From Foliamicus sp965115835 (GTDB lineage Bacteria > Pseudomonadota > Gammaproteobacteria > Steroidobacterales > Foliamicaceae), in contig OZ220471.1 of NCBI GenBank assembly GCA_965115835.1, positions 1,116,001 through 1,180,000 on the forward strand: 64,000 nt of DNA. Reading direction: 5' to 3'. A program made the translations under genes and the position numbers. This document shows, piece by piece, positions 1-8,063 of the stretch. Each line of letters begins with the position of its first letter. Position 1 is the first letter of the stretch. The notes beneath the pieces were generated by a model, which was not told where the DNA came from, did not search any database, and saw only the letters and a list, made by a program, of their open reading frames with translations.

Positions 1-1
1 G

Positions 2-1474
2 CTGGCGCCGTCGGCTTCGGCGGCGCAGACGCTGGCGGCGGAATCGGGCATCAAGAGCGAGACCTTGCAACGGTTCCTGGCAAGAAACGCAGGCGTCGCC
101 GAGGGCCGACTCACGAAGAAGGGCGCGAGAGCGCTGCGTGCGGCTTTTGCGAAAACGGCCCTGGTGGTCGACGAAGGCTCTCTCGCTTCTACGGTCCAGG
201 CCCGCGACCTGCTCCGGATCGCGCGCGAACTGCGCATCCCGAAGCTGGTGCTGGTGGGGGATTCCAGGCAATTGGACGCCGTCGATGCCGGCAAGCCCTT
301 TGCGCAGTTGCAGCAGGCGGGCATGAAAACCGCCGTCATGGACGAGATCATGCGCCAGCGCGATCCCGACCTGAAGGCCGCCGTCGAGGCCAGTCTTGCG
401 GGTGAAATCGGCAAGGCGTTCGACAAGCTCGGCTCCAACGTGGCGGAAGTGAAGCCCGACAACATCGCGGGCGCGGTGGCCGCGCGCTGGCTGAAGCTAT
501 CTTCCGAGGAACGCGAGCGCACCGGGGTGATGGCCCCGAGTCATGAATTGCGCGAGGGGATCAACGCCCATATCCGGGAACGCCTCGCCCGCGAGGGTCG
601 CATTACCGGTCCGGCCCTGCAAACCCAGCGACTGGTCTCGAAGGGTTACACCCGAGCGGAGAAAGCGCTGGCCGCCAACTACGCGCCCGGCGATGTGGTC
701 GCCTTTCACCGTCCCTACAAGCGTCTCGGAGTCGAGAAGGGCGACGAGCGTCGTGTCGAGCGTGTCGATCACGAAAACCGGACCGTACATCTCAACGCCC
801 CGAACGGTTCGACCGTTGCCTGGAAGCCGTCACAGATCGGCGGACGGCAGGGCGGGAGCGAGGTCTTCCGGTCCGAGACCATCGAACTTCGCGCCGGCGA
901 TCGTATCCGCTGGACCCGCAACGACAAGGGACTCGGACTGGTCAACAGCGGCACGGCCGAGGTGGTGGGCGTACGCAAAGGGCGGGTGACGTTCCTGTTG
1001 GAGGAAGGGCGCAAGCTCACGCTGACCCCGGGCGACCCGCAACTGCGGCATCTCGACCGCGCCTGGGCCTCGACCGTGCATGCTTTCCAGGGGCGCACGG
1101 TCGATAACGTGATTGCCGCGATGGAGGCGAACCATCCTCGGTTGACCACCGCCAAGGCGTTCTATGTCGAGATCAGCCGCGCCCGCGACCGGGCGGAACT
1201 GGTCACCGATGATGCGCAGGCGCTCAGGGAACGGCTCGAAGCGGTGACCGGCGAGCGCATCTCCGCGCTTGAAGGGATCGGCGAAAGCACGCAGCCGGAG
1301 CACGAATACGACCATGGAAAAGACGGGAAAGACAAGTCCGGCGTCGAACAACCGATCCCGGAGGCATCCGCGCCGCCCCCGCCGGAGAGAAAAATCGAGC
1401 CGTCAATACCCCGTGACAGGGTGCCCGAGCCGCCTGCCCGCGAGAAGCACATTGAGATGGACATGGGGCTTTGA
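2..1474 (+). CDS. traI: MobF-type conjugative relaxase TraI, C-terminal helicase part (5' partial)
   Basis: The frame is open from base 2, so the N-terminal relaxase domain lies outside the window. The visible 490 residues are the RecD-like superfamily I helicase half. Seen motifs: LVVDEGSL (Walker B/motif II), VGDSRQLDAV (motif III), MDEIMRQRD, STVHAFQGRTVDNVI (motif V) and FYVEISRARDRAEL (motif VI). The last ~60 residues are Pro/Glu-rich and end in HIEMDMGL. The family nicks oriT and unwinds the transferred strand in conjugation. The relaxosome-type protein, ssb and inverted-repeat cluster nearby fit a conjugative element. The tail is repeated at 2923-3059. Whether the complete protein is functional cannot be judged here. 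Confidence 0.9.
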   Translation: MAPSASAAQTLAAESGIKSETLQRFLARNAGVAEGRLTKKGARALRAAFAKTALVVDEGSLASTVQARDLLRIARELRIPKLVLVGDSRQLDAVDAGKPFAQLQQAGMKTAVMDEIMRQRDPDLKAAVEASLAGEIGKAFDKLGSNVAEVKPDNIAGAVAARWLKLSSEERERTGVMAPSHELREGINAHIRERLAREGRITGPALQTQRLVSKGYTRAEKALAANYAPGDVVAFHRPYKRLGVEKGDERRVERVDHENRTVHLNAPNGSTVAWKPSQIGGRQGGSEVFRSETIELRAGDRIRWTRNDKGLGLVNSGTAEVVGVRKGRVTFLLEEGRKLTLTPGDPQLRHLDRAWASTVHAFQGRTVDNVIAAMEANHPRLTTAKAFYVEISRARDRAELVTDDAQALRERLEAVTGERISALEGIGESTQPEHEYDHGKDGKDKSGVEQPIPEASAPPPPERKIEPSIPRDRVPEPPAREKHIEMDMGL

Positions 1475-1630
1475 GCAAGGGTCCTATGCGATCCCGAACG
1501 GCTACCGGCATATGCTTTTGCTTGGCACGACCGGTACCGGAAAACAACTCTCGTGCGTCAGCTCATCGGCACCGCCCCGGCGAAGGAACGGTTTCCTTAC
1601 GACCTCGACTTCGAAGACTGACCTGCCCCA
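1475..1630 (+). pseudogene. Remnant of a P-loop ATPase, two frameshifts
   Basis: Immediately after the traI stop the DNA encodes a Walker A motif, MLLLGTTGTGK. With one A restored near 1544 and one T removed near 1594 it continues as TTLVRQLIGTAPAKERF and then TTSTSKTD. That arrangement (GTTGxGKT, RQL, ERFPsTSTaKT) is typical of the start of a large P-loop NTPase family found in accessory islands. About 45 codons remain before similarity stops at the upstream region of the PLD gene. The reading is by eye and the family name is from memory. The frameshifts are directly visible. Confidence 0.5.
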
Positions 1631-1704
1631 GCGTCGCTTTCCTATTCACTTCATGTTGCCTGCTGATAGCATCCCTGCCATGGGACATGCAAGCGAGCGC
1701 CATC

Positions 1705-2874
1705 ATGTTGATTACCGAAAAAGAAATACGGCCCCGCTTTCTGAAGCATCTTTCCTGGGCAACCGAAATTGATATTGCCACCGCCTGGACCACAAGCAAC
1801 AAGGCATTGTGCGCTTTGCAGCAACGGGCGCCGGCCCCTGAGGTCCGCGCCATCGTGGGCCTCTGGGGCAACCTGACCGATCCCTTTGCCCTGAGAATGC
1901 TCGCCAACATTGGCCAACTTCGCGGCGCCGACTCGACTCGGCGTTTTCACCCGAAAGTGTTTCTGTTCCGCGATGGCGAAAGGCAGGTAGCCTGGGTCGG
2001 AAGCGCAAATTTCACATCTGGCGGCTTTGGCATGAATGAAGAGGCCATGTTCGAAACTCATGACACTCAATCTGTACAGAGCTGGTTCGATCACCTTTGG
2101 GAATACTGCAATCCATTGGACGGCGATGCCATCGATGTCTATGCCGAGTCCCGTGACAAGTCGAGAAAGAATAGTCCGCCACCGCTTCGCCCCGCCAAGC
2201 CGCCAAATCTATCTCCCATGCAACTACTCGAAAAAACAAATGACTGGCCAAGCTACGTCGCGGCATTGGAGCAGTGCGACGTTTGGTGGAGCAGTCGTCA
2301 TTCGTGGTCCGTCTTGGGCGACCATAGCAGCTGGCGAGAAACCGTCGAGGTGCTGCACGACATGATCCGCCAGCAGGACTGGAACAAGCTCGACAAGTAC
2401 GACCGTAATCGTTTGCTCGGATCGACTCGCGACGAGGGTTGGGCCTTGCTCGGTCGCATGTGGCACACCGCCCGGAATACAGTGTTCGGAGACAGAAGGG
2501 AAGAAATTCAGAACATCGTGCACACCGTCCTTGACGCTGAAGATGCCGCCTTCCCTCAGTTGGCATTTGAATCCTATGCCGCCCTCTGGGAAATTTATGG
2601 CGTAGGCTCTGGAATTGCGACGAGACTGCTTACCCTTGCCCGGCCTGATCGATTTGTTTCGCTGAACAAGGCATCAAGAGCAGGCTTGGCAAAGTTCTCC
2701 CGTCTGAAGCCCACCACCCTTGACAAACCAAGCAACTACGCCCTTCTTCTCACCGCCATCTACGATCAGGATTGGTATACGGCGCCAATTCCGGGAAACA
2801 TGCGCGAACGCGCTATCTTCCAGATGCGAGTCGCGTTGTTGGACTCATTCGTCTACGACCACAAAAAAGGATGA
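1705..2874 (+). CDS. PLD-like (single HKD) nuclease with helix-hairpin-helix-like C-terminal part
   Basis: The 389-residue product has an N-terminal phospholipase D fold signature: RRFHPKVFLF supplies HxK and WVGSANFTSGG supplies GSxN, as in single-HKD nucleases that dimerise. Near the C-terminus, IYGVGSGIATRLLTLARPD reads like a helix-hairpin-helix DNA-binding turn. The same frame is open back to 1471, but the codons before 1687 overlap the ATPase relic. ATG 1705 (MLITEKEIR) is preferred because family members begin this way, and ATG 1687 is possible; neither has a clear ribosome site. It lies between two copies of the traI tail, as inserted cargo would. A restriction or defence role is inferred only from fold and location. 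Confidence 0.7.
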   Translation: MLITEKEIRPRFLKHLSWATEIDIATAWTTSNKALCALQQRAPAPEVRAIVGLWGNLTDPFALRMLANIGQLRGADSTRRFHPKVFLFRDGERQVAWVGSANFTSGGFGMNEEAMFETHDTQSVQSWFDHLWEYCNPLDGDAIDVYAESRDKSRKNSPPPLRPAKPPNLSPMQLLEKTNDWPSYVAALEQCDVWWSSRHSWSVLGDHSSWRETVEVLHDMIRQQDWNKLDKYDRNRLLGSTRDEGWALLGRMWHTARNTVFGDRREEIQNIVHTVLDAEDAAFPQLAFESYAALWEIYGVGSGIATRLLTLARPDRFVSLNKASRAGLAKFSRLKPTTLDKPSNYALLLTAIYDQDWYTAPIPGNMRERAIFQMRVALLDSFVYDHKKG

Positions 2875-2922
2875 CTGATAATCATTCCCGGCGATAGCTT
2901 CAGTATGCCTTCAAGGACCAGC

Positions 2923-3059
2923 CCGGCGTCGAACAACCGATCCCGGAGGCATCCGCGCCGTCCCCGCCGGAGAGAAAAATCGGGCCGACAATGCCCCGCG
3001 ACAAGGTGCCCGAGCCGCCTGCTCGCGAAAAACACATCGAGATGGATCTCGGCCTCTGA
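2923..3059 (+). repeat. Duplicate of the traI 3' end (copy of 1338-1474)
   Basis: These 137 bases align without gaps to 1338-1474, including the stop codon (TGA 3057-3059), with scattered substitutions. They encode the relaxase tail again, ending REKHIEMDLGL, with no start codon or upstream domain. The PLD nuclease and ATPase relic lie between the copies. The 3' flank (3060-3273) carries no gene that I recognise. Replacement of one traI 3' end by recombination, or insertion with duplication, would give this layout. Confidence 0.85.
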
Positions 3060-3273
3060 CCTATGGCGCATCTTGTCTTCTGATATCTCCGCAACATCAT
3101 CATCATTTGGCATTCGTGTTGACGGCTACCGCGAAAGTCAGGCGGCAATGCCTGGGTCGACGCAATCCCGATTCTCACACTCCCCAATTGGCAGCTTCAG
3201 GCATATATTGCTGTCGCGCCAAACAGCCATGAAGCTTGGGAACGCGTGATACCGGTTTTGCCATTGAGGGAAA

Positions 3274-3756
3274 CTACGGAAACATCCAGAATCCGATGAC
3301 ACCCCACGATACAACGGTCAACAAGACGGCTGCCCAGTTTGAGAGTAGATCTGCCCCCCTTCTAACAAGAGGTTCAGCATCGCTCCACTCAATCTTCAAA
3401 TACTTCGTTCCGCTAATGAACTGTGCCTGATTCTGCTCGACCTTCCCATCGTCTCGCAGGTGGAAATATCTCACGACATACCAATACACATGGGCAAGAA
3501 CTGCCGTTGCGCCGAGAACGCGTACGCCCCATTCATTCGATGGTTGTACGCCGAAAATCTCGAGATCTTGCGGGTTCGCGCCCGCTGCTTCGGACACGAC
3601 TACAACACTTGCAAGCGCCAGAATGTTCCGTCGGCATGCTCTTGCGCCGTCTGGCTCAATCAGCCTCTCGGGGATACTTCTTGCATGTTTTCGGTCCCGC
3701 GGCGGGTACACGCGCTCCAGGCCGAGCAAAAGAAACAGAATCCGGCGCACTTTCAT
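3274..3756 (-). CDS. Hypothetical membrane protein
   Basis: A 160-residue product with hydrophobic stretches at about 78-95 (VLGATAVLAHVYWYVV) and 138-158 (NWAAVLLTVVSWGVIGFW), so probably two membrane helices with a charged loop between them. ATG 3756 is preceded by AGGGG at a good distance. Codon use and an intact frame argue for a real gene, but I recognise no family. It lies downstream of, and parallel to, the relaxosome-type gene and may share its transcript. Function unknown. Confidence 0.55.
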   Translation of the reverse strand: MKVRRILFLLLGLERVYPPRDRKHARSIPERLIEPDGARACRRNILALASVVVVSEAAGANPQDLEIFGVQPSNEWGVRVLGATAVLAHVYWYVVRYFHLRDDGKVEQNQAQFISGTKYLKIEWSDAEPLVRRGADLLSNWAAVLLTVVSWGVIGFWMFP

Positions 3757-3856
3757 TTGCCCCTATTGTGCTCTTCCACCTGCACAACTGACAGAGTCAA
3801 GGAATACCCGGGTTCGATAAAGGGCGCGACCCGGCACGATACATGACGGAAATCGC

Positions 3857-4243
3857 TCACGCCGCGCTTTCATTCATTGTCTGGATCATCGTTGTTTGAG
3901 CGGCGGCGATGAGGTCTTCGAGTTCCTTTTCCCGCCGAGCGTCGAGCAATTCATCCTGGTCGAGCGTGGCCATCACATAGACGAAGCGGTAGATTGCCTC
4001 GATCAGCGCTGCGTGACCCTTCGACAAGGTAGCTGGGGGAGGCTCGCCAAGGCGGTTCTCGGCGGCAGCAACCGCGCCCGAACGTACAAGTTCGCCGACG
4101 GGAATGCCGCGCCGCGCAGCAGCTTGTTCGATCAGATTCCACTCGGAATCGGAGAAGCGGATTGATCGCGAACGGCGCGCATCGCTCTGGTTATCGTCGC
4201 GTTTGCTTCCGCTTTCGTGATGGTTCCGGTCGTTTTCCACCAT
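3857..4243 (-). CDS. Ribbon-helix-helix relaxosome accessory protein (MobC/TraJ-like)
   Basis: A 128-residue protein with a charged N-terminus and a ribbon-helix-helix core at about 26-60: RSRSIRFSDSEWNLIEQAA, then RRGIPVGELVRSGAV. This is the pattern of plasmid mobilisation proteins that bind oriT next to the relaxase. A helical acidic part follows. AGAGGG lies nine bases before ATG 4243. It is transcribed away from the inverted-repeat cluster at 4462-4612, the usual layout of a relaxosome gene and its oriT. It could instead be a general RHH repressor of the element. Confidence 0.65.
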   Translation of the reverse strand: MVENDRNHHESGSKRDDNQSDARRSRSIRFSDSEWNLIEQAAARRGIPVGELVRSGAVAAAENRLGEPPPATLSKGHAALIEAIYRFVYVMATLDQDELLDARREKELEDLIAAAQTTMIQTMNESAA

Positions 4244-4461
4244 TCTTGCAGCCCTCTTCAGGTCAATTCTTGAGCTATTTTCACGCAGTTTCCTGCCTGA
4301 AAACGTATGCCGACATGCTGCTTTCGGTCGAAACTGTCATGCTCGAACAGCCCATCAAGACCCTTCCCACGCAGTCTTTCAATTGAGATTCCGCCAAGGG
4401 TTACGAGACTCCCAACCCCGCCCGAGACCCGGATCCAAGCCTCAAAGGGGTGTGTTTTTCC

Positions 4462-4612
4462 GTATGCTCAGAGCATACATTCCGCTTACAGAGCGTACTA
4501 CATCGTAGTACGCCCCGTAGTACGGCGCAGTCAATCTGACTGCTCGCCGCGGCATACGCCGACAGGGCCGCGCGGCGGCATGACGATCCGGTGTAGTACA
4601 AAACGACTACAC
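4462..4612. other. Cluster of five perfect inverted repeats, candidate oriT or protein-binding locus
   Basis: In 151 bases: GTATGCTC-A-GAGCATAC (4462-4478), CGTACTAC-ATC-GTAGTACG (4494-4512), CCGTA-G-TACGG (4515-4525), GCAGTCA-ATC-TGACTGC (4527-4543), and GTGTAGT and ACTACAC separated by eight bases (4591-4612). All are perfect, and two share an ATC spacer. The GTAGTAC core recurs. Nested inverted repeats next to an RHH relaxosome-type gene are typical of oriT regions. No nic site can be assigned by eye. A replication or partition site is the main alternative. Confidence 0.55.
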
Positions 4613-5474
4613 TCGCCCCGCAACAGGCCTGAGCGCCTGTGGCGTTGAAACGGCAGGGGATACAGGACAGGCGCGCGCCCGGGGCACAAGGCAGCGTGCT
4701 GCGTCCGGTGTGAGGGTAAAGCTCCGCATGGAGTCGAGATTGGGCGAAGTTGTCCTGCACACCACTACCGCCTGAAACGCCGGCGTCACAAGGGATGGGA
4801 GCCGTCGCGGCGCTTGAGCGAGACGACCGGTCCGCGATCTTCGAGTGCGTTCCGCGTTGTCTGTTCGCGAGTCAAGGTAACAGAGCGGGTTGCGCAGCGG
4901 AACAGGCAACGCGATTCATCACACGGCGCGCACCGATGTTCCCTCACCGCAGACGTTTCGTCTCACATGTTCCATACACTCAACGAGCGTATGACACATG
5001 TTCCCGTAGTGCATCGGTGAACGGAGACGGCGCCGGTATTGCTGGCGATGCGGTCTCCATTCACTTGTTACCGCGAACGCAGAGGTCATGAGACACACGT
5101 TACCGCAGCGTGAGTTGCGCGGGTACGGTGACGGTTGCATGGGCTGTTGTGTGAAGCACATGATCGGACACGGTGACGGCAGCGCCTGCAGAGGAGACCC
5201 GACACAGTTTGCGGCAACAGTGCGTATAGAGCGGTGCGGGATGCCGGTGAACGGCGAAGCCGTCACCGGCGACGCGCAGAAAGAACGAACAAGTGCGCCG
5301 AGGCAATGGCCGATGTTGGCGCAACCAACGAGGGCGAGCCTGGCGAACGCCGCGACAGCGAGCAAGGCGCGAAGCGCCGACGCGAGTGGTGGCCGATATG
5401 CAATGGGCAGTGTGGATGTTGTCAGCACGGCGCTGCCTGCACTGCCGTGCCGGGTTGTGGCGTACGCAATGAAC

Positions 5475-5508
5475 GGACCCGCGTCGCCTTCGATAACGAC
5501 GCGGGCCC
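5475..5508 (-). terminator. GC-rich hairpin downstream of the DUF2493 gene
   Basis: GGACCCGCGTCG (5475-5486) pairs with CGACGCGGGCCC (5497-5508), twelve base pairs with one mismatch and a ten-base loop, 16 bases after the stop of the minus-strand gene ending at 5524. There is no T-run on either strand, so an intrinsic terminator or a 3'-end stabilising hairpin are both possible. Confidence 0.45.
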
Positions 5509-5523
5509 GTGAAGGCGTTGCGG

Positions 5524-6450
5524 TCATGCGACGGGCACAACCATGACGGGGATGCCCATCGACTTCGCCTTGTCGATCAGGTTGCCGGTGATGCCGTTGC
5601 CGGGGAACGCGATCACGCCCTTCGGCAGCAGGTTCAGCAGTTCGTCGTTGCGCCGGAACGGGGCGGCACGTCCGTGCGCGTTCCAGTCCGGCTTGCAGAC
5701 CACCTGGTGAACGCCGTGCTGTTCGGCCCACTGCGCGGCGATCTTCTCGACGCCGGGGCCGCCGCCGTGCACGAGCACCATGTCGGGATACTTCGCGCGC
5801 GCCTTGTCGAGGCTGCCGAAGACGGCGGCGGGGTTCGCGTCCTTGCCGCCGGCGACGGCGACGAGCGTTCCCTCGGGCAGATGCGCGCGGGTCTCGCGTT
5901 CCTTCCTGGCGCGCAGGAAGTCGCGGGCGTCGATGGCAGCGGAGGTGAGCTTGCCGGTGTGGCTGGTATGGCTGCCGCGCCTCGGACGCCAGACTTCGCC
6001 GGTCTCGGCGCGGTAGGCATCGGCGGCCGTGTCGCGCAGTCTCTCGAACGCATCGCGTCGGTCGCCGAGGTTGCGCGCGCGGTCGGTGACGAGTTCCAGT
6101 TCGCGGGCGTTGATCTCGGTGCCGTCCTGTGCGGCTTGCAGGTCGCGGAGCTTCGGGGTGAGCCGGTCGACACTGCGGTCGAGTCGTCTCATCTGTGCGT
6201 CGAGGGCGTTGACGATGCCCCACAGCAGGCTTTCGCGTTCGTCGGCGATCTGCCAGCCGTCGGGCGCGATGCCTTCGGCAAGGATGCGGAAGGCATCGCT
6301 TACTGCTGTGACAGCCCGGTCGCGGTCCCAGATTTCGCGGGGGTCGAACTCTCCGCGTTCGGGGGTGGCGCCGTAGAGCGCGGCGTTTTCGCAAACGACG
6401 GCGGTCGGGGAGTGCGCCTGGTGTGTGGTGATGTTGTCGATGTTTTGCAT
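5524..6450 (-). CDS. DUF2493 (cpYpsA-related SLOG) protein
   Basis: A 308-residue protein. The N-terminal ~170 residues are helical and charged (LDAQMRRLDRSVDRL). The C-terminal ~140 residues form a SLOG/Rossmann domain of the DUF2493 type: TLVAVAGGKDANPAAVF, then MVLVHGGGPGVEKIAAQWA, then GVIAFPGNGITGNLI. SLOG proteins bind or cleave nucleotide-type ligands; the specific ligand is unknown. ATG 6450 has a strong AAGGAG ribosome site, and upstream in-frame codons are discarded. Genes of this type are common on conjugative elements, which fits the neighbours. Confidence 0.8.
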   Translation of the reverse strand: MQNIDNITTHQAHSPTAVVCENAALYGATPERGEFDPREIWDRDRAVTAVSDAFRILAEGIAPDGWQIADERESLLWGIVNALDAQMRRLDRSVDRLTPKLRDLQAAQDGTEINARELELVTDRARNLGDRRDAFERLRDTAADAYRAETGEVWRPRRGSHTSHTGKLTSAAIDARDFLRARKERETRAHLPEGTLVAVAGGKDANPAAVFGSLDKARAKYPDMVLVHGGGPGVEKIAAQWAEQHGVHQVVCKPDWNAHGRAAPFRRNDELLNLLPKGVIAFPGNGITGNLIDKAKSMGIPVMVVPVA

Positions 6451-6721
6451 GATGATCTCCTTGCTTTTCGTGTAATAGGCCCTTGGCCCGGTAATGCCGT
6501 ATGCGATGCTCGCTCCGGCGTATGTTTCATTGGGACACGCGCGCGCAACGAAGCCACCCGCGCAAGCGGGCCGGAACGCAGTGGAGGACCCCGAAGGGGT
6601 TGGCGAAGTGAGCACGTGTGGCACGATGGGACATACAGAGGAGGGAGCTTTGTTCGGGGTGGGCAAAGCTTCTTGAGAACCTCCGGCCTCGTGCGCCAGC
6701 GCCGCAGCGGGACGGCTGTTT

Positions 6722-6949
6722 TCATCGATACGGATGGGTCATCAGCCGCTGCTCGGCGACTTCGCGGATGCGGGAACGGTCGCGCACCGTAACCCAGCCC
6801 CGGGGGTCGTCCTCAAGCAGGACGAGGTAGACCCGCCGTCCGGGTTCGCGGGCGTCGTCGTGGGCATGGACATCGCCGACGTATGCGCCGTTGGCGTCGT
6901 GGATGCGGGATTCGTCGGGACTGACCCGCTTGAAGGTGATGTTGCTCAT
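6722..6949 (-). CDS. Small conserved-looking protein, unknown function
   Basis: A 75-residue protein starting MSNITFKRVSPDES at ATG 6949, with a GGAGA ribosome site seven bases upstream. It is rich in charged residues and beta-prone segments (RRVYLVLLEDDPRGWVTVRD), compatible with a small soluble domain. It lies in the same minus-strand run as ssb and DUF2493, but a terminator separates it from ssb, so it probably has its own promoter. Family not recognised. Confidence 0.6.
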   Translation of the reverse strand: MSNITFKRVSPDESRIHDANGAYVGDVHAHDDAREPGRRVYLVLLEDDPRGWVTVRDRSRIREVAEQRLMTHPYR

Positions 6950-7070
6950 TGGGTTCTCCGGGTAACGTGACAGGCGCGCGAGCGGACTCCCTCTCCTCTC
7001 CGCGCGGTTCACCCGCTTTTCAGCCTCGCTCCCGCGTATGTGCCGTGGCGAGACTCGAACCGGTCTGCAT

Positions 7071-7107
7071 AAAGAAAGGGGACCGGCGCAGCGAAGCACC
7101 GGCCCCC
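7071..7107 (-). terminator. Intrinsic terminator after ssb
   Basis: On the minus strand GGGGGCCGG pairs with CCGGTCCCC across a twelve-base loop (TGCTTCGCTGCG) and is followed by TTTCTTTAT. It begins about 24 bases past the ssb stop at 7131. Hairpin plus U-tract make this the clearest terminator of the accessory region. Confidence 0.75.
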
Positions 7108-7130
7108 TTGGGAGCGAGCGAAATGCGGTA

Positions 7131-7580
7131 TCAGAACGGGATCTGGTCCGTGTCCGGGTTGGCGTCGCCGTCCGGAGCGGGCGAACCGTTGGCAGGCGCC
7201 TGGGCTTCCGCCGCCGCGCCGTTGCCGTTCGGCTTGTCCAGAAACTGGATGCGCGAACCGGGCGCCAGCAGTATCTCGGTCGAGAAGCGGTCCGAGTCCT
7301 CGCCTTCCTTGCGCCAGCGACGCGTCTGCATCTTGCCCGCGAGATAGACCAGACGGCCCTTCCTGGCGTGCTTGACCAGCATGTCGACCAGGCCCGGCTG
7401 GAACGTCATCGCCCGATGCCACTCGGTGCGGTCCACCCGCTCACCGGAGTTACGGTCGATATAGCTCTCATCGGTCGCGATGCTCAGGTTGGCCACACGG
7501 CCCCCCGACACCAGGTTGTTGACTGTGACGTCGGCGCCGAGGCGACCGATGACTTCCGCGCGATTCAATCCAAAGCTCAT
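7131..7580 (-). CDS. ssb: Single-stranded DNA-binding protein
   Basis: A 149-residue protein with an OB-fold core: MSFGLNRAEVIGRLGADV, then RVANLSIATDESY, then DRTEWHRAMTFQ and RLVYLAGKMQTRRW. A Gly/Ala/Pro-rich linker leads to the acidic tip DTDQIPF, which in SSB proteins recruits partners. ATG 7580 has AAGGAG upstream. Element-encoded SSBs usually coat the incoming strand after conjugation. The first ~21 codons recur, truncated, at 19167-19229. Confidence 0.92.
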   Translation of the reverse strand: MSFGLNRAEVIGRLGADVTVNNLVSGGRVANLSIATDESYIDRNSGERVDRTEWHRAMTFQPGLVDMLVKHARKGRLVYLAGKMQTRRWRKEGEDSDRFSTEILLAPGSRIQFLDKPNGNGAAAEAQAPANGSPAPDGDANPDTDQIPF

Positions 7581-7659
7581 GGGATTCTCCTTTTGCTGAA
7601 TGATGACAATGGGTGAGTGAACGGCCAGGGAACCGGAGCCTCTCTCCGGCCCCTCCCGT

Positions 7660-7836
7660 TCATCCCTCCCCCGCTTCCCTCCAACTCCCGGTCTCCGCGA
7701 CTTCGCGGTCGGGACAACGGCGGGTCCAATCGTCGGCGAGGGTCTCACGCACGGACGGAACGTCGATGCCCAGTTCCGCGAGCAAGGCGTCGCCGGTGGG
7801 GGTGATAAGGTCGTAGTCGGTGTCGGGTGCAAACAT
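7660..7836 (-). CDS. Small acidic protein MFAPDTDYD (58 aa), unknown function
   Basis: A 58-residue acidic product starting MFAPDTDYDLITPTGDALL at ATG 7836, with a strong AAGGAG site. It sits 79 bases upstream of ssb in the same direction, probably in one operon. A second copy at 19214-19492 has the same first ~35 residues but a different, longer C-terminus, which suggests that only the N-terminal part is constrained. No family recognised. Confidence 0.65.
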   Translation of the reverse strand: MFAPDTDYDLITPTGDALLAELGIDVPSVRETLADDWTRRCPDREVAETGSWREAGEG

Positions 7837-8063
7837 GCGGGTCTCCTTCGGTGGTCGCGCCCGGGACGGGGGAGCCTTTCTCCCTCCACTCTCCCGGACG
7901 CTTGCCCGGCGCTTCGCGAAACTCCGACTCTTGAGAACAGCAACAGGAATGCGACGGCGCGGTAATCGGCACAGACGGCAGGTCAATCCGGGACGGCGCC
8001 CCCCGCAGGCGTGCCGAGCAGACGCCAAGGCTGAAAGCCCCCTGCAACCGCTGTCCGCCGGCG

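Larger units (their letters stand above)
4244..5523. other. Long non-coding stretch between relaxosome-type and DUF2493 genes
   Basis: No convincing gene lies in these 1280 bases; the open frames have random codon use or overlap the DUF2493 gene in antisense. The stretch contains the inverted-repeat cluster (4462-4612), short repeats of CACATGTTCC near 4962 and 4997, and a hairpin at 5475-5508 after the DUF2493 stop. Such a gap beside a relaxosome gene is the expected place for a transfer origin or a replication/partition locus. Confidence 0.6.

Noticed and set aside
4919..6394. Long minus-strand frame over the non-coding gap and DUF2493 gene
   Set aside because: Arg/Pro-rich product, wrong frame against a well-supported DUF2493 protein with a clear ribosome site.
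7040..7072. tRNA-like T-loop GGTTCGAGTCTCGCC on the minus strand
   Set aside because: The T-stem does not pair and no acceptor, D or anticodon arm is found nearby.
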